Assembly (NCBI GenBank): GCA_965243695.1
Contig: CBDEWC010000039.1
Span: 248,001 to 312,000 of the forward strand
DNA from: JAKVCB01 sp965243695
GTDB taxonomy: Bacteria > Planctomycetota > Planctomycetia > Pirellulales > Lacipirellulaceae
Length of the DNA stretch: 64,000 nucleotides
Direction of reading: 5' to 3'
This document shows, one piece after another, positions 7,929-16,247 of this stretch. Position 1 is the first letter of the stretch. Every line of letters starts with the position of its first letter. A program made the translations under genes and the position numbers. The notes beneath the pieces are model-generated. The model was not told the DNA's origin. It was given only the letters and a program-made list of their open reading frames with translations, and ran no database searches.

Positions 7929-9185
7929 ATGAAGATCTTCTTTTCCGTCGGTGAACCGAGTGGCGATCTGCACGGGGCCAACCTGATTGGCGAACTCCGC
8001 GCTCGGCAGGCTGATATTGAGATGGTCGGTTATGGTGGGCCACGCATGGCCAGGGCCGGCTGCGTGTTGCACGAGGACCTCACGGAGTTTGCGGTGATGT
8101 GGTTCTTGCGTGCGATTCTCAACTTGCACCGTTTTTGGGATCTTGTGGGCCGGGCAGATCGTTATTTTTGTCACCAGCGGCCTGATGCCGTGGTATTGAT
8201 TGACTATCCAGGCTTCAACTGGTGGATTGCCAGGCGGGCCAAAAAGCATGGCATCCCGGTTTTTTATTATGGGACCCCCCAATTGTGGGCTTGGGCGAGT
8301 TGGCGGGTTCAAAAAATGCGACGCTATGTTGATCACGTGCTCTGCAAACTCCCCTTCGAGGTCCAGTGGTACCAGGAGCGGGGGTGCTCAGCCACTTATT
8401 TAGGGCACCCCTATTTTGACCAATTGCAACAAGAACAACTCGACGAAGTATTTGTGGAAAAAATGCGGGCGGCGCCAGGACAATTGGTGGTGATTTTGCC
8501 CGGGTCACGAACCCAGGAAGTGAAGCACAACCTGAAATGGCTCTTGAAAGCCGCGCAGGCCGTCCACCGCCAGGTGCCCGACGTTCGCTTTGCGATTGCA
8601 GCATTCAAGCCAAGTCTGGCAGAACGGGCCAAGGTGGCGATTGAAGGACTCGATTTGCCCGTTGAAGTCAGTGTCGACCGGACCGGCGAACTGATTAAGG
8701 CCGCCGACTGTGCAATGGCCGTTTCGGGCAGCGTTTCGCTGGAGTTGTTGTACCATACGACTCCGACCGTCATTTTGTACCACGTTTCTCGTTTGGCCTT
8801 TTTTGCGCAGCGATTTGCCCGCCGGGTCCGCTACATTACCCTGGTGAACTTACTGACGGCCACGGACCGGTTTCCACGCGAGGCGGGGTTGTACGACCCG
8901 CTTGATCCCCGTGATCAACATGTCCTCATGCCGGAGTACCTGACATGTGAGGATCCCACCGAGCAGATTTCCAGGCATGTGGTTCAATGGCTCAAGAGTC
9001 CCGCGAAACATAGCGAGCGGGTTGCCGAACTGTGTGCATTGAAGGATCATGTGGGGCACGGTGGGGCGTCGGGTAGAGCCGCCGAGTATGTGCTCGATGC
9101 GCTCTGCTCTGGCCCAGCCAAGCCGTTACAGACCCAGTTTCCGTTCGCAGCGCGGTTGGACGAGGCGTGCCGCGGTGTGGCCTAG
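7929..9185 (+). CDS. lpxB: lipid-A-disaccharide synthase
   Basis: Glycosyltransferase (GT19) joining UDP-2,3-diacylglucosamine and lipid X to the lipid A disaccharide at the inner membrane. Visible: N-terminal FSVGEPSGDLHGANL, then the conserved FNW and PQLWAWASWR, LPFEVQWYQ, the LGHPYFD segment, LPGSRTQEVKHNL, and the nucleotide-binding SGSVSLELLYHTTPTVILYHV. The 418 residues are close to the family length of about 380-400. It shows that lipid A synthesis, and so an LPS-type outer membrane, is encoded. It stands alone between terminator-like sequence upstream and the site-2 protease gene 115 bp downstream. Confidence 0.95.
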   Translation: MKIFFSVGEPSGDLHGANLIGELRARQADIEMVGYGGPRMARAGCVLHEDLTEFAVMWFLRAILNLHRFWDLVGRADRYFCHQRPDAVVLIDYPGFNWWIARRAKKHGIPVFYYGTPQLWAWASWRVQKMRRYVDHVLCKLPFEVQWYQERGCSATYLGHPYFDQLQQEQLDEVFVEKMRAAPGQLVVILPGSRTQEVKHNLKWLLKAAQAVHRQVPDVRFAIAAFKPSLAERAKVAIEGLDLPVEVSVDRTGELIKAADCAMAVSGSVSLELLYHTTPTVILYHVSRLAFFAQRFARRVRYITLVNLLTATDRFPREAGLYDPLDPRDQHVLMPEYLTCEDPTEQISRHVVQWLKSPAKHSERVAELCALKDHVGHGGASGRAAEYVLDALCSGPAKPLQTQFPFAARLDEACRGVA

Positions 9186-9300
9186 GCGGGTGGGAAATGG
9201 AGCTCATGACCTTCGGAAGAGACTCCTCGGAACGGGTACACGAAAACCTTAAAATCTCCGCCGCTGGTGATGGTGGCGACCTCTGGCAGCAATTGAGCGC

Positions 9301-10107
9301 ATGATGCTTGGCGAACCACCTCCGACACCGGCAGATCTCCATTTCAGGCTCTTTGGTTTTCCAATTCGGGTCCATCCATTTTTTTGGGTGGTAATCCTGA
9401 TCCTCGGGATGGGTGGTTTTGGGGGTGGGCAAGCGGATCCCGTGGAGACGTTGATTTGGGTTGCAGTGGCCTTTATTTCGATTCTCGTCCACGAATTAGG
9501 GCATGCGGTCCTCCAGCGCCGTTACGGCGGCCACCCATGGATCACACTTTACGGCATGGGGGGCCTGTCGTCGTGCGATGATTGTGATCGATCGCCCGTG
9601 AGTCAGATCCTCATCTCCGCTGCTGGCCCGATGGCTGGATTTCTCCTGGCGGCTGGAATTTTACTTCTGGTTTTCCTGAGTGGTCACCAATTGGTGCCAG
9701 TGACTCGGGAGGATTTTCAGCAGTTATTCCAGCAGTACCAATCGTTGCCGCCCCACTTGAGTTTGCCTTTTTACAGCAGGCTTATCGAGCCATTTGCCTC
9801 CTCGGCACTTAATACCGCGATTGGCGATTTGTTATGGATCAATATCTGGTGGGGACTCCTCAACCTGTTGCCTATTTACCCGCTGGACGGCGGCCGCATT
9901 ACACGAGAATTGTTCACGCTCAAAGGCAACGTTCGTCAGGGGGTGGTGCGGTCGTTGTGGCTCTCGGTGGTGCTGGCAGTGGTGTGCGGCGTGTTTGGAT
10001 TGGTGCGGTTCCAATCTTTGTACATGTTGCTAATTTTTGGATATTTGGCATATGTGAACTACCAAACTATTCAGGCCTATCAAAACTATAGGCCCGATTA
10101 CCGGTAA
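9301..10107 (+). CDS. site-2 protease family (M50) zinc metalloprotease
   Basis: Intramembrane protease that cuts substrates inside the membrane. Visible: the zinc motif HELGH at residues 64-68 within a hydrophobic helix, and the third-ligand motif NLLPIYPLDGGR near residues 190-200. About six hydrophobic segments are present. The 268 residues, with no PDZ domain or CBS pair, fit the short SpoIVFB-like form. Tandem ATGs open the frame at 9301. The substrate is unknown; no anti-sigma factor gene is adjacent. Confidence 0.88.
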   Translation: MMLGEPPPTPADLHFRLFGFPIRVHPFFWVVILILGMGGFGGGQADPVETLIWVAVAFISILVHELGHAVLQRRYGGHPWITLYGMGGLSSCDDCDRSPVSQILISAAGPMAGFLLAAGILLLVFLSGHQLVPVTREDFQQLFQQYQSLPPHLSLPFYSRLIEPFASSALNTAIGDLLWINIWWGLLNLLPIYPLDGGRITRELFTLKGNVRQGVVRSLWLSVVLAVVCGVFGLVRFQSLYMLLIFGYLAYVNYQTIQAYQNYRPDYR

Positions 10108-10136
10108 TACCCCGAAGGTGGCCGCCCGTAAGACAA

Positions 10137-10943
10137 ATGGGATATGTTCCACGGCCGAGAATTCCTGCACCGCATCCAAAGCGTCGAGTCATCCTTTTAG
10201 GCGCTAGTAACCTGCGCCGTTCGCTGCCGAGGGTCGTACGGTTGGCTCAGTCAATCTGGCAGGAGCCATTAGAGATTATGGCCGCGATTGGCCATGGAAG
10301 GTCATTTGGGCAAGATTCTTGGGTGTTGGGACGAAAAATTCCAGGAATTCTTTCCTGTCGATTATGGGACGAGGTTCAGAGGCGTCCGACTTTGCCAACT
10401 TCGGCCCTAGTGACCGATATTGGCAACGATATTTTGTATGAAGTCGCCCCAAATCGGTTGATTGGGTGGGTTGCTGAGTGTCTGGACCGTCTTGTTCGCA
10501 TCAATGCCCAGACGGTCGTAACGGAACTCCCGGTGGCAAGCGTTTCGCAGTTGAGTCAGGAGAGATTTCTGCTCATGCGAACGTTATTTTATCCTCGAAG
10601 CAGACTGACATTGGCAGCGGCGCAATCCAGTGTCGCAGAAATCAATGCAGAGGTGGTTAAACTTGCTAGAGAGCGAAAACAGACTGTTTTTCCAGTGCAA
10701 AACAGATGGTACGGATTTGATCCTGTGCACGTTCTGCGGCGATACCGTCGGCCGGCATGGTCAGAAATACTTCTTCGATGGCAGCCCGATCAACCGTTGC
10801 CAGAACTTGGGAGAAGTTCTCTGGCAGAGTCTTTATATCTGGTTACATTGCCACCAAGAGAGCGAAAAATTTTTGGTTTTTCGAGGCGGTGCGTGCAACC
10901 AAGTGGTGTTTTGTCTGATGGATCAACGATTTCGTTGTATTGA
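10137..10943 (+). CDS. SGNH/GDSL hydrolase-like protein
   Basis: The protein carries degenerate SGNH blocks: LLGASNLRR (block I, Ser within GASN), GHGRSFG (block II Gly), VTDIGNDILYE (block III GND) and a late GFDPVHVLRR (block V, DxxH). These suggest an esterase or acyl-hydrolase fold. There is no signal peptide, so it is probably cytoplasmic. The start lies 29 bp after the site-2 protease gene. Residues after DPVH are basic and Pro-rich with no known domain. The family assignment is from motif order only, and no specific substrate can be named. Confidence 0.65.
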   Translation: MGYVPRPRIPAPHPKRRVILLGASNLRRSLPRVVRLAQSIWQEPLEIMAAIGHGRSFGQDSWVLGRKIPGILSCRLWDEVQRRPTLPTSALVTDIGNDILYEVAPNRLIGWVAECLDRLVRINAQTVVTELPVASVSQLSQERFLLMRTLFYPRSRLTLAAAQSSVAEINAEVVKLARERKQTVFPVQNRWYGFDPVHVLRRYRRPAWSEILLRWQPDQPLPELGRSSLAESLYLVTLPPRERKIFGFSRRCVQPSGVLSDGSTISLY

Positions 10944-11299
10944 ACAACGGTGACAGCATTTTGTTGTCGTGGAGGCCTTGTTTGGTTACTTCCAGACAAC
11001 AAATTCGTACGATCGCAGGCCACTTTTTTTTCTCAGGGACAACTTTTCTGTAAAAAACGTGTTGCAGAATTTTTAGGAACTTGTACAAATACCGACAAGT
11101 GAGACCGAAAGGTTATGAGTTTCACAGTCGTTAGCAGGGCGATCCGCTAAACAAAAGAAAGCTTTGATCGTTCAGGTATCGACAATTTGGAATGCTGTCC
11201 TGGAAGGATGGCTGATTTTTTCAGTGGCGGTTTGAATTTTGTCGCGACAATAGTCGCGATTCAGTAGAACCGCCCGGACCCCTTTATGGAGGAGTGACT
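10944..11299. other. intergenic region upstream of the H1-like gene
   Basis: No gene seen. It contains a perfect 12-bp palindrome TTGTCGCGACAA (11239-11250) followed by a partial copy AGTCGCGATTC, 50 bp before the H1-like start. TTGCAG-N16-TACAAA near 11064-11091 is a possible but weak promoter. Confidence 0.4.
11239..11250. promoter_or_regulatory. perfect palindrome upstream of the H1-like gene (operator candidate)
   Basis: TTGTCGCGACAA is self-complementary over 12 bp. The core GTCGCGA recurs once more at 11253-11259. It sits 50 bp before the start codon, a plausible repressor site. No regulator is identified. Confidence 0.35.
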
Positions 11300-11566
11300 G
11301 TGGCCAAGAAAAAGAAAGCTGCCAAGAAGAAGGCCAAGAAGAAGGCCACCAAGAAGAAGGCCACCAAGAAGAAGGCCACCAAGAAGAAGGCCACCAAGAA
11401 GAAGGCCACCAAGAAGAAGGCCACTAAGAAGAAGGCCACCAAGAAGAAGGCCACCAAGAAGAAGGCCACCAAGAAGAAGGCCACTAAGAAGAAGGCCAAA
11501 AAGAAAGCCACTAAGAAGAAAGCCAAGAAGAAGGCCAAACGCAAAACGGCTAAGCGGAGAAGGTAA
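11300..11566 (+). CDS. histone H1-like lysine-rich DNA-binding protein (KKKAT repeats)
   Basis: An 88-residue protein, almost entirely Lys, Ala and Thr, built from about eleven KKKAT pentapeptides and ending in a KRKTAKRRR tail. Such tails occur in eukaryotic histone H1 and in bacterial Hc1/HctB-like proteins, where they bind DNA without sequence preference and condense the nucleoid. The GTG at 11300 is chosen because GGAGG at 11288-11292 stands 7 nt before it; the GTG at 11294 is too close. The repetitive antisense frame is an artefact of the repeat. A strong terminator follows, so it is a one-gene transcript. The nucleoid role is inferred from composition. Confidence 0.85.
   Translation: MAKKKKAAKKKAKKKATKKKATKKKATKKKATKKKATKKKATKKKATKKKATKKKATKKKATKKKAKKKATKKKAKKKAKRKTAKRRR
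11318..11510 (+). repeat. 15-bp tandem repeat encoding KKKAT
   Basis: About eleven to twelve near-identical copies of AAGAAGAAGGCCACC, in frame with the H1-like gene. Copies differ mainly at one wobble position (ACC/ACT). The near identity suggests recent expansion or conversion. Confidence 0.9.
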
Positions 11567-11632
11567 TCTTAGTTTGCGAGCGTTGGTAGCTCCATTGAGC
11601 CCAGTGGCTCCATGGTATGAAACAACAAGAAA

Positions 11633-11668
11633 GAGCCGTTTCAAGCTTTTGAGACGGCTCTATTTTTT
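11633..11668 (+). terminator. intrinsic terminator of the H1-like gene
   Basis: A 12-bp stem (GAGCCGTTTCAA / TTGAGACGGCTC, one G-T pair) with a GCTT loop, followed by TATTTTTTT. It is one of the clearest terminators in the window. Confidence 0.9.
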
Positions 11669-11781
11669 TGCCTCCTAGCTTTTTCCTGGCGATTGCCATG
11701 TCTGGCCCAAAGTTGGCTGTGTTAGAAAGATCTTTTTGCCGCGATGGGGGATCAAAACGTCTTGCGCAGCCTATTTCCTGG

Positions 11782-12858
11782 TTACAGCACCGACAGGCCG
11801 GGCAGGGGTTGGGATTTGCGTGCCGTCACCAGGTTTTGCACAAGGTTTTGGCAGATGATCTCAAGGTATTTTGCCGCCTCCTCATCCTGCAGGTTACCTC
11901 CTGTTTCACCCGCGTCTCCTCGTTTGCGGATACCAATGTTAATGGGTAGCTCTCCCAAAAAGGGAACTTCTAATTCCACGGCTTTCTGACGGGCTCCTCC
12001 CGAACCGAAGATGTCATACCTCTTTCCTGTATCGGGACAAACAAAGTAGCTCATGTTCTCGACAACGCCGAGAATTGGAATGCTCACTTTCCCAAACATG
12101 GCAATCGCTTTGACGGCATCCAACAAGGCAACATCTTGAGGAGTGCAGACTACCACCGATCCCGAAAGTGGCAGCAACTGTGAGAGGGTCAGCGCGATAT
12201 CACCAGTTCCTGGTGGCATGTCGATAATGAGATAATCGAGTTCGCCCCAATCGGTATCACGGAGAAACTGGGTTATCGCTCCATGCAACATAGGACCTCG
12301 CCAGACAACCGCTTCGGCGGCGGGTACGAGAAAACCCATGCTCATGATCCGTAAGCCATCTTTGACGACAGGTTGAAGTCGATTATTTACCGCATGGGGT
12401 CGCTCGTTCACGCCGAGCAAATGTGGAATGCTCGGTCCATAGACGTCAGCATCAAGCAAGCCGACTTTGGCTCCCTTGGCTGCCAGGGCATATGCCAGCG
12501 ACGCGGCGATGGTACTTTTGCCTACACCCCCTTTCCCCGACCCAACCGCAATGACACTTTTGGAGGCCAGCCCAATTTCACCGATTTTTTCTGCAGGACG
12601 AGGGTGGTCCACGATGTCGACTTCGACTTTTGTGGCCTCAGGGAATTGAGTTCGAAGATTTTCGACGACTGCTGCACCGGTTTGTTGGGCAATCGGTCCT
12701 GCCCAACTTGTAAGCCCCAGCGTGACGTGAATGCGGCCGTCGGCAACCTCAAGGTCCTTGAGTTGTTCCATATGGACGATACTGCGCCCGGTTTCCGGAT
12801 CTGCAAATTGGTCGAGGGTTGCTCGTACGGTGTCGCGGTTAATTACACTTTCAGTCAT
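11782..12858 (-). CDS. mrp: Mrp/ApbC-type P-loop ATPase, iron-sulfur cluster carrier
   Basis: Carries and delivers Fe-S clusters to apo-proteins. Domains: an N-terminal MIP18 (DUF59) domain, about residues 5-85, then the ParA-like ATPase. The deviant Walker A is GSGKGGVGKST (106-116), followed by LLDADVYGPSIPHLLG and LIIDMPPGTGD. In the usual CxxC cluster motif, SYFVCPDTGKRYDIFG keeps only the first Cys, a known variant that leaves cluster binding uncertain. The 358 residues are normal. It converges with the H1-like gene and is the last gene of its strand here. Confidence 0.92.
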   Translation of the reverse strand: MTESVINRDTVRATLDQFADPETGRSIVHMEQLKDLEVADGRIHVTLGLTSWAGPIAQQTGAAVVENLRTQFPEATKVEVDIVDHPRPAEKIGEIGLASKSVIAVGSGKGGVGKSTIAASLAYALAAKGAKVGLLDADVYGPSIPHLLGVNERPHAVNNRLQPVVKDGLRIMSMGFLVPAAEAVVWRGPMLHGAITQFLRDTDWGELDYLIIDMPPGTGDIALTLSQLLPLSGSVVVCTPQDVALLDAVKAIAMFGKVSIPILGVVENMSYFVCPDTGKRYDIFGSGGARQKAVELEVPFLGELPINIGIRKRGDAGETGGNLQDEEAAKYLEIICQNLVQNLVTARKSQPLPGLSVL

Positions 12859-13023
12859 GGGGGAGAGTATCCTTAATTTCGCTGCAAAAGATTCTTTTTC
12901 TTATCCAGAGGAAACTTTGATGGAGGGTCTAGGTACGCATGGTCCGTTCGATAGTGGCGACCTGCGCTCAACCCGCGAACCTGACCATAGGAGGCAAAAT
13001 ATCTTTCCGGTGCCCCAACCTAC

Positions 13024-13521
13024 CTAATGCCCAGTGGGCTGCCAAGGTAGTGAGGTCCACAGATCGGCTAGCAAAGATTCGTTTGCCTTTTCTGATATTT
13101 GTGGTTTGGCAACCACAGTGGCCCAGCGAGATGCTAACTCAACGACCTCACGAAGTCGCCGCGGACTGGTCGAGATATGATCGAATCCGGCCTCGCAGAG
13201 TGCCGTTTCCACCGACCAGATTTGGGTGGAGGTCATCTCACCCAGAGATTTGGTGTGGACCCAACGGACGTCAAAGAGAGCGATAACGGGCACGTTGGGA
13301 AGCCTTGACCGGATTCCTGGGAGCCAGTCCAATACCTCGGGAAAATTTGCGTGATTCACTTGGATTGCCAACAATGCTGCTGGCCGCAGCAGCAGTTGCG
13401 GCTCGATTTCAGCCAATCTGCGTACTTCGCGAAGTCGACGTGTTGAATCGCTGTTGCGGAGACAGGCCACCCGCAGCGCCGGGGCCCAGCGTGGTTCGGA
13501 TTCGCATACAAGCCATTCCAT
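13024..13521 (-). CDS. small protein coupled to a degenerate NtrC-like regulator
   Basis: A 165-residue protein with no family I can name. The middle part (ALLAIQVNHANFPEVLDWLPGIRSRLPNVPVIALFD) alternates strands and helices much like the second half of a response-regulator receiver domain, but no phosphorylatable Asp pocket is evident. It begins 8 bp after the stop of the regulator gene, so the two are surely co-transcribed and probably act together. The ATG at 13521 is preferred over a TTG 12 nt earlier. Receiver-like is inference from the strand pattern only. Confidence 0.6.
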   Translation of the reverse strand: MEWLVCESEPRWAPALRVACLRNSDSTRRLREVRRLAEIEPQLLLRPAALLAIQVNHANFPEVLDWLPGIRSRLPNVPVIALFDVRWVHTKSLGEMTSTQIWSVETALCEAGFDHISTSPRRLREVVELASRWATVVAKPQISEKANESLLADLWTSLPWQPTGH

Positions 13522-13529
13522 GGAGGATC

Positions 13530-14966
13530 TCAAGTGTCCTGGCCTTCCTGCGATTCGGTAAGTCCTAGTTGAACCAGTCTTCGGTAAAGACGTGGTCGGG
13601 AAAGGCCCAACAATTTAGCGGCTTCGGTTTTATTTCCATTCGCCTGTTGCATTGCCCGCTCGACCAGTTCACGCTCAATCCGCTGAAGAAATGCATCCAG
13701 GTCGACCGGTTCGGGTAGGCGATGTGTCAGGCTGGCCGCCCCGAGCGCGTGATGGATTACATCAGGAAGGTCTTTGGGCTCGATGCGATGCCCTTGGCAG
13801 TTCGCATGCGCCTGCTCGATGACTTGCTTGAGTTCTGCCACTTCACCAGGCCAGGTATAGAGTGTCAGTAAGTCAGCTGTTTCTGGAGCGAGGCCGCCGA
13901 TTTGTTTTGTAGGGCCCTGGTTGCATGACTCCAGGAAGAACTGGGCTATTAGAGGGACGTCCTCCAGTCGGTCGATGACACGGGGAACCCGGATCGTGAT
14001 CGTCGACAGTAGGTTTCCAAGTTGAGGATCGAGTGGGTCCCCATTTTGCCAGTCGCAAGGTCTACCGTCGGCGGATACCTGTTCAGTCATCGTTCCGATA
14101 CAGCATGCTGAAATCTGTTTGTCTGCCAATGTTTTGGCGAGTTGTATCTGGAGATCGGCAGAAAGCTGGTCAATATTCATGATCAAAAGCGTCTCTCGTG
14201 AGTGCGCCGTTTTAGCTTGCTGCAATTTTCCAACCGTGCGGCGGAGTGTGTCTTGCGTGAGTCCTATTCCGTTGAGAGGCAGGAGGGGGTACTGGTGTTC
14301 ATGGTCGCTGGTGTAGTGAATCGCTTTGGCAAGATGAGTCCGACCACTCCCGCAGCGTCCCACAATCAGAACGTTCGTTTTGCTGCTGGCTGCGCACTGT
14401 ACCTGCGCGCGCACTCTTTGTATGACCGAACTTTTGCCCAGCAAGGTTTCCATCGCAAAACGGGCTGACTGGTCACGTCGAAAACGCCGAATGGCGAGGT
14501 GTAATTCGTCGGATGATTCGCTTGAAAGACTTTGAGACAAGTCTTCGGTGCTGAGATTAGCCGTTTCCACGATTGCCATGACACTACAACTGTGGCTGCC
14601 ATCTGCCGTACAGGAGTGGTCCTGATTTGTACCAAGCTGCCTTCCAATCAAAGGGATGAACTGTCCCCGCCGGTGAACCAGACGACCGTCCCGTTGCACG
14701 CAAGTCACCGTACCGGTGGCTTCGCGGCCAATCAACGCACTCGGAGGAGGGCAAAGGCCGAACAGGGGTTCTGCTCCCGTTGCGTCGGATTCGGAGTGGT
14801 ATTCCACCCGGCGACCGATCACATTATCCGTCTCAATGCCCAACCATTCGGTTAAGCCTCGATTGCAGTAGACAATTTTCCGGTCCGCGCTGACCACGTA
14901 GATTGGGCGGGCAGCATCTTCCAGCAGCATCGCTGACATTGAGGGTTGCGAAGCGGATTCGGTCAT
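13530..14966 (-). CDS. PAS-AAA-Fis regulator with a degenerate ATPase domain (NtrC-like)
   Basis: Layout: an N-terminal PAS domain (YVVSADRKIVYCNRGLTEWLGIE), an AAA+ domain, and a C-terminal Fis-type helix-turn-helix (NGNKTEAAKLLGLSRPRLYRRL). In the AAA part the Walker A Lys is replaced (GRCGSGRTHLA). The GAFTGA loop that contacts sigma-54 is missing, and the Walker B region reads LLIMNIDQL with no DE pair. It is therefore unlikely to hydrolyse ATP or open sigma-54 promoters. It may bind DNA as a PAS-controlled regulator. The ATG at 14966 starts just before the PAS domain; in-frame starts at 15014 and 15023 would add a short leader. Its partner gene follows directly. Confidence 0.8.
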   Translation of the reverse strand: MTESASQPSMSAMLLEDAARPIYVVSADRKIVYCNRGLTEWLGIETDNVIGRRVEYHSESDATGAEPLFGLCPPPSALIGREATGTVTCVQRDGRLVHRRGQFIPLIGRQLGTNQDHSCTADGSHSCSVMAIVETANLSTEDLSQSLSSESSDELHLAIRRFRRDQSARFAMETLLGKSSVIQRVRAQVQCAASSKTNVLIVGRCGSGRTHLAKAIHYTSDHEHQYPLLPLNGIGLTQDTLRRTVGKLQQAKTAHSRETLLIMNIDQLSADLQIQLAKTLADKQISACCIGTMTEQVSADGRPCDWQNGDPLDPQLGNLLSTITIRVPRVIDRLEDVPLIAQFFLESCNQGPTKQIGGLAPETADLLTLYTWPGEVAELKQVIEQAHANCQGHRIEPKDLPDVIHHALGAASLTHRLPEPVDLDAFLQRIERELVERAMQQANGNKTEAAKLLGLSRPRLYRRLVQLGLTESQEGQDT

Positions 14967-15569
14967 GAAAGGAAACCTGGCATCTGTGGAAATCCCTCGT
15001 GGGTTGGCCGCCATGATTTCCAATCGAGGGTTTTTTCCGAAACGGTCAACCCAACGGAATACGGGTCAACAGGCTAAAACGGGTCGGCGAATCTATTTGC
15101 ATCGGCGGATTGATTTTCCAAGTCTCGAAGAACATTTTCTCAGCCCGGCTGCTGCAAGAGAAGTTGCGATCGTGAAGTTTCAGAGGTTGCCCAAGGACGA
15201 CCTATTCTCCCTCGATGCGGTATGAGGGCAAACCTGCCGTGCACGAAAGAAGGTGGCAAAAAAGAGTCCTCTGCAGGTGGGGCAGCAGGCTGGAGAGGGA
15301 GGTGTACGCAGGTTTTCCCGCGTACGATTATCGTAGTTTTGCCTTCGGAATGGGCCGGCCACCCGAATGGGGGGTGCTCTCTTTTCAAACGATCTGGGCG
15401 GTCACCGATTCCCATGTTTGCGGAAGCTTGTGTTTTTGGTGGAAACCATAAATGGTGGCGATGGGCACAAGACATTTCCACCGGCTACGCAAAGGTCAAT
15501 TCAAGCAAGATTTGCCGGGTCAGGCTTCCGGTGAAACCGCCCCGATTCTCTTCACAGCTTGGGGAGTGC
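14967..15569. other. intergenic region, no convincing gene
   Basis: Several open frames cross this stretch on both strands, but none shows a recognisable domain, a good start site or sensible composition. It probably holds the promoter of the PAS-AAA-Fis gene at its left end. Confidence 0.4.
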
Positions 15570-15896
15570 TCAGAAAACATCCAATACGAAGTGATGTCCG
15601 CTGTGGAATTTGCGACGCGTGGGGTAGTAATTGTGCCAGTGTCGGTTGTAGACCGGGATTCGCATCTCGGGAGGGTACCGATAGTACAGGCTATCAGCAC
15701 TCCGATAGTACTCGTTTCCCCAGAAATTCTGTGGGTAAAAGACGTACGGGTAGTGGTAGAACCGGTCCCAATCGACGGTGGAGTACGTGTGTCCCCATGC
15801 GCGGCCATATGCCTGTTGGGCTTGAGCTTCACGCGCCGTGGTGGCGACTGCGAGCGAGGTCATCAGGAGGGCCAAAGCCCAGATCTGGCGGAGCAT
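15570..15896 (-). CDS. small secreted Tyr/His-rich protein
   Basis: A 108-residue protein with a signal peptide (MLRQIWALALLMTSLAVATTAREAQA, cut about residue 26) and a mature part rich in Tyr, His, Trp and Arg (YYRYPPEMRIPVYNRHWHNYYPTRRKFHSGHHFVLDVF). It resembles short exported proteins seen often in planctomycetes; I cannot assign a function. GGGGAG stands 8 nt before the ATG at 15896, which decides that start over a longer frame opening at 15977. It is a single-gene unit. Confidence 0.7.
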   Translation of the reverse strand: MLRQIWALALLMTSLAVATTAREAQAQQAYGRAWGHTYSTVDWDRFYHYPYVFYPQNFWGNEYYRSADSLYYRYPPEMRIPVYNRHWHNYYPTRRKFHSGHHFVLDVF

Positions 15897-16247
15897 GGGG
15901 TAATCTCCCCTGCAGGATGTGAATGAGTTGGCGGGGGCTGACATCACGATTGCCAATTGCAGTAGGTTGTAAGGCAATGTGAGATAGGATCGGTTGTCGT
16001 AACAAACTCGATTGAGTGAAAATCCGTCACAATCAGCAGAGTCAATCGCCTGATCCCCTGCTAGCTTGGCAAGTTTTACGGTTTAGGCAGACAGGGTTTG
16101 AATGCAAACGAACCTCGGGCCATTAAAGACTGCCCCGGGCGGGGGCCGAGTGGAGGTAGGCTAGGCTCGGCAGCCACAATGAAAAGGCGATTCCAGGCCA
16201 CCCACTGGCTTCTAGGACGGGTACCCTAATTTGGCCCAGCCAGGCGG
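15897..16247. other. intergenic region, nothing recognised
   Basis: About 350 bp between the secreted protein gene and the MBL hydrolase gene, which lies upstream on the same strand. No gene, repeat or clear terminator is seen. Confidence 0.4.

Noticed and set aside
11261..11644. Antisense frame of Leu/Gly repeats over the H1-like gene
   Set aside because: It is the reverse reading of the 15-bp repeat and lacks a ribosome binding site.
15222..15926. Plus-strand 234-codon frame
   Set aside because: Overlaps the secreted protein gene on the other strand and has no recognisable domain or start signal.
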